The position numbers were made by a program, and so were the translations under genes. Shown piece by piece: positions 6,843 through 10,431 of a stretch of DNA of 10,431 nt (positions within the stretch are counted from its first letter, which is position 1; each line of letters opens with the position of its first letter). The stretch comes from Treponema sp. GTDB lineage: Bacteria; Spirochaetota; Spirochaetia; Treponematales; Breznakiellaceae. The stretch covers positions 2,120 to 12,550 of the forward strand of contig WQRP01000007.1 of the NCBI GenBank assembly GCA_009786675.1. The letters are read 5' to 3'. The notes under the pieces were generated by a model. The model was not told the origin of the DNA. It saw nothing but the letters and a program-made list of their open reading frames with translations, and did no database searches.

Positions 6843-6879
6843 AACACTATACTTTTATGGCTATCTTTTGTAGACTTGC

Positions 6880-6908
6880 ATTATGGGCCAAACACAGACG
6901 AAAGTAAA
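6880..6908 (-). promoter_or_regulatory. Candidate thrA promoter
   Basis: On the minus strand TTTACT (6908-6903) and CATAAT (6885-6880) are 17 bases apart (4 of 6 and 5 of 6 consensus matches). A second, weaker choice is TCTACA with TATAGT (6851-6846), also at 17 bases, but a start from it would fall inside the hairpin at 6842. The whole 134-base gap between thrA and the divergent transferase gene is AT-rich compared with its surroundings. No convincing plus-strand promoter was found in it. Confidence 0.35.
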
Positions 6909-6917
6909 GGGCATCCT

Positions 6918-8009
6918 ATGACCGGCGGTATCATTATTTTTCTGGCAGTAGCCGTAGCTTCCGGAACCATAGTCGCGCTCCTCATCCGCCTCGCCCACAG
7001 CAGGTCATGGTACGACCGCGTAAGCGAGCGCAGGGTCCATTCCGGCAAGGTTCCCAGGCTTGGCGGCCTCGGTTTCGTCCCGGTCTTCGTGGTTACAGCA
7101 ACGGTTATCATGTCCCTGTCAGGCCAGCCCTATACCTTCGCGCGGTTCCTTCCGGTTCTCGTGGGGGTTTGCGTAATCGCCATCTTCGGGGTGTGGGACG
7201 ACTTCCGCCCGCTGCGGCCGTTGGTCAAGCTCCTTGTCCAGGTGGGCGCGGCCCTGTGCGTGGCCATCCCGGGCTACGTGTTCAGGCGCATAGTCTTTTT
7301 CGACGAGGGCCTTTTGGCGCAGTTCCCCTGGATTGGCTTCGCCGTCACCGTCCTGTGGCTCGTGGGAATGACCAACGCCGTAAACCTAATCGACGGCGTG
7401 GACGCGCTCGCGGGCGGCATCTCCCTTCTGGTGGCCCTGACCTTCGCCTACGTCTTTTCCAGGTACGCCGGCCTGTCGTCGTCCGTGATGATCTGCATCG
7501 CCCTGGCCGGGGCGATCGCCGGCTTCCTGGTGTTCAACGCACCCGTTCCCCGGGCGAAAATATTCATGGGCGACGGGGGAAGCCAGTTCCTAGGCTTCAC
7601 CCTGGCCCTCCTGCCCCTGCTGGAGGAACGGCACACCATGGCCACCCTGCCGATGCTTTACGTCGCGGCGATACTGGCGATTCCCATCTTCGACACCACG
7701 GCCGCCGTCTGGCGGCGCGTCCGGGACAGGAAACCGCTTAGCAGCCCCGACAGGGCCCACATACACCACAAACTTATGAACCTTGGCCTAAGCGCGCCCA
7801 AGATCGGCGCGGTGCTGTTCGGGCTCCAGGCGATCGTCAGCGTAGTCGTCATAGTTTCCCTAAAGATCGCGCCCGCAAGGGGATCGTCTCTGGCCGTGCT
7901 CGGGCTCGCGTACGCCGTGGTCATCGTTTTCTTTACGGCGCTGCACTTCATGAACAAAAAACGCATGGCGTGCACCGGGGAAGCCCCCCCTCCCCCCCTA
8001 GCAAAATGA
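6918..8009 (+). CDS. WecA/TagO-type polyprenyl-phosphate sugar-1-phosphate transferase
   Basis: This membrane enzyme of the MraY/WecA family moves a sugar 1-phosphate, commonly GlcNAc-1-P from UDP-GlcNAc, to undecaprenyl phosphate, the first step of surface-glycan assembly. Its 363 residues hold about ten hydrophobic segments. Family motifs seen in order are PRLGGL (46-51), DD at 94-95 in GVWDDFRPL, NAVNLIDGVDALAGG (153-167), MGDGGSQFLG (217-226) and DRAHIHHKL (278-286). HIHH marks the WecA/TagO side of the family rather than MraY. The start at 6918 is preferred to a TTG at 6876 because the first membrane segment then follows at once; the ribosome site is weak (AAAGGG). The C-terminal tail, EAPPPPLAK, is encoded by a C7TC7 tract. 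The stop overlaps the desulfurase start (ATGA). The exact sugar and glycan cannot be told from the sequence. Confidence 0.9.
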   Translation: MTGGIIIFLAVAVASGTIVALLIRLAHSRSWYDRVSERRVHSGKVPRLGGLGFVPVFVVTATVIMSLSGQPYTFARFLPVLVGVCVIAIFGVWDDFRPLRPLVKLLVQVGAALCVAIPGYVFRRIVFFDEGLLAQFPWIGFAVTVLWLVGMTNAVNLIDGVDALAGGISLLVALTFAYVFSRYAGLSSSVMICIALAGAIAGFLVFNAPVPRAKIFMGDGGSQFLGFTLALLPLLEERHTMATLPMLYVAAILAIPIFDTTAAVWRRVRDRKPLSSPDRAHIHHKLMNLGLSAPKIGAVLFGLQAIVSVVVIVSLKIAPARGSSLAVLGLAYAVVIVFFTALHFMNKKRMACTGEAPPPPLAK

Positions 8010-8096
8010 ACCCCAAGCGTCCCGCCAGGCTCGATCCGCCGCGGCACTACTTTGACTGGGCCGCAACCTCGATGCCCGATGATCCCCGGGGGGGGG
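7984..8096 (+). repeat. Homopolymer tracts C7-T-C7 and G9 at the transferase/desulfurase junction
   Basis: C7 (7984-7990), one T, and C7 (7992-7998) end eight bases before the desulfurase start. G9 (8088-8096) lies about 80 bases inside the desulfurase gene and encodes part of DDPRGGDF. Each is a plausible site for slipped-strand mispairing; a change of one base in G9 would shift the desulfurase frame at about residue 28. Confidence 0.7.
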
Positions 8097-9175
8097 ACTT
8101 TGGGGAAGCATTCGGGAACCCATCGTCCATGCACCGCGAGGGGCGGGCGGCCAAGGACGCCCTGGAGGCGGCCCGCGCCGGATGCGCCAGGGTACTGGGG
8201 GTTCCGCCGGAGACCCTTTACTTTACATCCGGGGGCACGGAGGCGAACTGCATCCCGCTGTATTCCACCCTGGCCCGCCAGGGCGCCGGACGGACGCTTG
8301 CCTCGATGGGGGAGCATTCGTCGATCGGCGAAAACCTTAAAAACCTGGAACGGCTGGGAAGGAAAATCGGCCTCATCCCCGTCGATTCCCAGGGAAGGGT
8401 AACCCCGGCCCTGCTTTCGCAAACCCTGGAAAAATACCCCGACACGCGCTTCGCCGCGATCATGGCCGTCAACAACGAGACCGGGACGATCAACGACATG
8501 GCCGCCCTGCGCGCGGCCGTTCGCGGGACGGGCGGGCCGCCGGTCCACCTGCACTGCGACATGGCCCAGGCCGTGGGAAAGATCCCCCTGGACATCGCCG
8601 GCTGGGACGTCGATTCCGCCTCGCTAAGCGGGCACAAGATCGGCGGGCCGCGCGGCGTCGGGCTTCTGTACCTGCGGAAACCGGTCGAGGCCCTGTGCCT
8701 GGGCGGCGGCCAGGAACGCAGGGTGCGTTCGGGAACCGAGAACGTCGCCGGCGCGGCGGCTTTAGCGGCCTGCCTGGAAAACCGCGCCCTGCCGGAGAAC
8801 CTCCTGGCCGAATACGATCAGGCCCGCCTCCGTTGCAGGCGCCTTCTTGGCGCGCTTAGGGAAATGAGCCGCTGCCGTCTCGTCCCGGAGGAACGCGGGA
8901 TCGACGACGAAGGGTTTTCCCCCTACATCGTGCAGGCCGGCTTCAGGGACGTACCCGGCGAGGTAATGGCCCGCGCACTGGACGACCTGGGTTTCGCCGT
9001 CTCCACCGGGGCCGCTTGCTCGTTCTCCTCGCCCGAGCGCCCGGTGCTCGCCGCCATGGGCGTAGAGGACAGCCTAAGGCTGGAGGGAATTCGCGTCTCC
9101 CAGGGATGGTCGACCGGCGAGAACGAAATCGACGGCCTGCTCGCGGCAATCTCGGAGGTGCTGAAATTCCTGTGA
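8006..9175 (+). CDS. Cysteine desulfurase (NifS/IscS family), likely sulfur donor to ThiI
   Basis: This PLP enzyme removes sulfur from L-cysteine as a protein-bound persulfide. Its 389 residues show YFDWAATS (15-22), FGNPSSMH (36-43), TSGGTEAN (74-81), GEHSS with His104, VNNETG (155-160), Asp185 and Gln188 in CDMAQ, SGHKIGGPRG with the PLP lysine Lys211, SGTENVAG (242-249), and STGAACSFSS with the catalytic Cys338. All key residues are present. The segment between AATS and FGNPSS is about five residues shorter than in IscS and is encoded over the G9 tract. The start is the ATG inside the ATGA overlap, with no good Shine-Dalgarno site; a GTG at 7970 is less likely. The gene runs into thiI by a 4-base overlap, as in the NifZ-ThiI pair of Bacillus, so a dedicated role in tRNA thiolation is likely. 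A general Fe-S role cannot be excluded; no iscU is in view. Confidence 0.92.
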   Translation: MNPKRPARLDPPRHYFDWAATSMPDDPRGGDFGEAFGNPSSMHREGRAAKDALEAARAGCARVLGVPPETLYFTSGGTEANCIPLYSTLARQGAGRTLASMGEHSSIGENLKNLERLGRKIGLIPVDSQGRVTPALLSQTLEKYPDTRFAAIMAVNNETGTINDMAALRAAVRGTGGPPVHLHCDMAQAVGKIPLDIAGWDVDSASLSGHKIGGPRGVGLLYLRKPVEALCLGGGQERRVRSGTENVAGAAALAACLENRALPENLLAEYDQARLRCRRLLGALREMSRCRLVPEERGIDDEGFSPYIVQAGFRDVPGEVMARALDDLGFAVSTGAACSFSSPERPVLAAMGVEDSLRLEGIRVSQGWSTGENEIDGLLAAISEVLKFL

Positions 9176-10377
9176 AAGACGGCGACGGCCGGGGCAACGG
9201 AACCGGCCGCCTCGTCTGGCTTCTTAAGCCCGCCGAGCTTGCGCTTAAGGGCGACAACCGCAAAGGCTTCGAGGCGGTGCTAAAGCGCAACCTGCAGACC
9301 ATGCTCGCCGGGCTCAACGTGCAGATCATCGTAAAGCGCGGCCGCTTTTACGTGCACGGCGCGGCCGGGGATCGCGACGAGATCGAGAACGCCCTGGATC
9401 GCCTTGTCGGAATCGCCGGCTGGGCGGAAACCCTGGCCCTTCCCAAAAACATCGACGAGATACTGGCCGCGTGCGCCGGGGAGGGCGAAAAAATCCGGGC
9501 GCAGGGCATAGGCACCTTCAAAATCGAGGCCCACAGAACCGACAAGGGCTTCCCCTTCGATTCCTACGCCCTAAGGTGCAAGGCCGGCGACGCCGTGACC
9601 GAGGCCGTCCCAGGCCTACGGGTGGACGTGCGAAACCCCGGCGCAATCATCCGCATCGAGATTCGGGAAAAGGCGTTCGTCTACAGCGACGCGCACAAGG
9701 GCCTTGGCGGGCTGCCTGTGGGAACGGCCGGGCGGGGACTTCTGCTGCTGTCCGGCGGCATAGACTCCCCGGTGGCCGGCTTCATGATGGCGACGCGCGG
9801 CATGGGGCTTGACGCGGTGCATTTCCATGCCTACCCCTACACCTCCGCCGAGGCGAAAGAGAAAACGGTTCGACTCGCCCGGATACTCGGCACATACTGC
9901 ATGGGGCTAAAACTGTACTCCGTGTGCTTCACCAAGGTGCAGGTACGGATAAGGGAACGCGGGCCGGAACCCTGGGCCACGGTGCTTTTACGAATGGCGA
10001 TGATGGAGTGCGCCGAAAAAATCGCCCGCACGATCAAGAGCAAATGCCTGATAACCGGGGAAAGCCTTTCGCAGGTCGCAAGCCAGACCGTGGAAAACCT
10101 GGCCTGCACCCAAAGCCGCGCCACGCTCCCCGTACTGCGCCCGCTGGTCGGCACCGACAAGGAGGCCATCATCAGACAGGCCGAGCGGATAGGCACCTAC
10201 GCCGTCTCGATAGAACCCCACGAGGACTGCTGCGTCCTGTTCACCCCGCCCCGCCCCGTCCTGCGCGGCGACGTCGCCGAGGCCACCGCGCTTTACGAGG
10301 CGCTTGAGCTGGAACCGCTGATCGAGGAAGCGTTGCGGGAGTGCGAGACGGTTAAGTGCGGGTGCAAAATACATTGA
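9172..10377 (+). CDS. thiI: tRNA 4-thiouridine synthase ThiI, short form without rhodanese domain
   Basis: ThiI adenylates uridine 8 of tRNA and replaces the oxygen with sulfur; in many bacteria it also serves thiamin thiazole formation. The 401 residues comprise an N-terminal ferredoxin-like part (KPAELALKGDNRKGFE, 19-34), a THUMP domain to about 170, and a PP-loop ATPase with SGGIDSP (194-200), FHAYPYTS (218-225), GESLSQVASQTVENL (296-310) and EDCC (351-354). The rhodanese domain that carries the persulfide in Escherichia coli is missing, as in Bacillus. The tail reads ECETVKCGCKIH, adding Cys391, Cys396 and Cys398. The start GTG at 9172 overlaps the desulfurase stop (GTGA), with GGAGG (9154-9158) 13 bases upstream. 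Because the upstream frame stays open to 9016, another start is possible, but homology begins soon after 9172. Confidence 0.93.
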   Translation: MKDGDGRGNGTGRLVWLLKPAELALKGDNRKGFEAVLKRNLQTMLAGLNVQIIVKRGRFYVHGAAGDRDEIENALDRLVGIAGWAETLALPKNIDEILAACAGEGEKIRAQGIGTFKIEAHRTDKGFPFDSYALRCKAGDAVTEAVPGLRVDVRNPGAIIRIEIREKAFVYSDAHKGLGGLPVGTAGRGLLLLSGGIDSPVAGFMMATRGMGLDAVHFHAYPYTSAEAKEKTVRLARILGTYCMGLKLYSVCFTKVQVRIRERGPEPWATVLLRMAMMECAEKIARTIKSKCLITGESLSQVASQTVENLACTQSRATLPVLRPLVGTDKEAIIRQAERIGTYAVSIEPHEDCCVLFTPPRPVLRGDVAEATALYEALELEPLIEEALRECETVKCGCKIH

Positions 10378-10399
10378 GCACGCCGACGTTTTTCGAATG

Positions 10400-10431
10400 C
10401 CCGCCGGAACCCGGAAACGGATACCGGCGGG
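10400..10431 (+). terminator. GC-rich hairpin after thiI, possible terminator
   Basis: CCCGCCGG (10400-10407) pairs perfectly with CCGGCGGG (10424-10431), and CCG-GAAA-CGG (10411-10420) forms an inner stem with a stable tetraloop. It begins 22 bases after the thiI stop. The window ends at the last base of the stem, so the T tract needed for an intrinsic terminator cannot be checked. Confidence 0.45.

Overview
This GC-rich window encodes ten genes: seven complete housekeeping or envelope CDSs, one complete small regulator, one complete small lipoprotein and one gene cut by the left edge. The best guess for the source is a spirochaete of the Treponema type. The reasons are lipoproteins built from tandem Ig-like repeats behind a lipobox, a fused aspartokinase-homoserine dehydrogenase, and a short ThiI without a rhodanese domain next to its own cysteine desulfurase. 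This assignment is inference; there is no rRNA or other phylogenetic marker here.

Left part (1-819, minus strand): an XRE-family regulator overlaps by 14 bases the start of a cobalamin adenosyltransferase of the EutT type, which runs off the window. The regulator is transcribed away from the next cassette. The gap between them holds a promoter on each strand, and the sequence GGCCAT/ATGGCC occurs three times around the promoter elements, which suggests an operator.

Centre-left (820-4303, plus strand): a structured leader of about 210 nt precedes an envelope cassette. It consists of an Ig-repeat lipoprotein, a predicted outer-membrane beta-barrel protein, and a small lipoprotein joined to the barrel gene by an ATGA overlap. 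The two lipoproteins share a nearly identical signal-peptide design. A strong intrinsic terminator closes the cassette. No specific function is recognised for any of the three.

Centre-right (4309-6783, minus strand): thrA, a full-length bifunctional aspartokinase/homoserine dehydrogenase, is convergent with the cassette. Its leader holds a hairpin followed by eight T.

Right part (6918-10431, plus strand): three genes with 4-base stop/start overlaps form one operon. They encode a WecA/TagO-type polyprenyl-phosphate sugar-1-phosphate transferase, a cysteine desulfurase and ThiI. The last two are expected to work together: the desulfurase draws sulfur from cysteine and ThiI puts it into tRNA as 4-thiouridine. 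The desulfurase gene carries a G9 tract near its start, just after a C7TC7 tract at the junction. A GC-rich hairpin ends exactly at the window edge and may be the operon terminator.

No tRNA, rRNA, CRISPR array, insertion sequence or integrase was seen.
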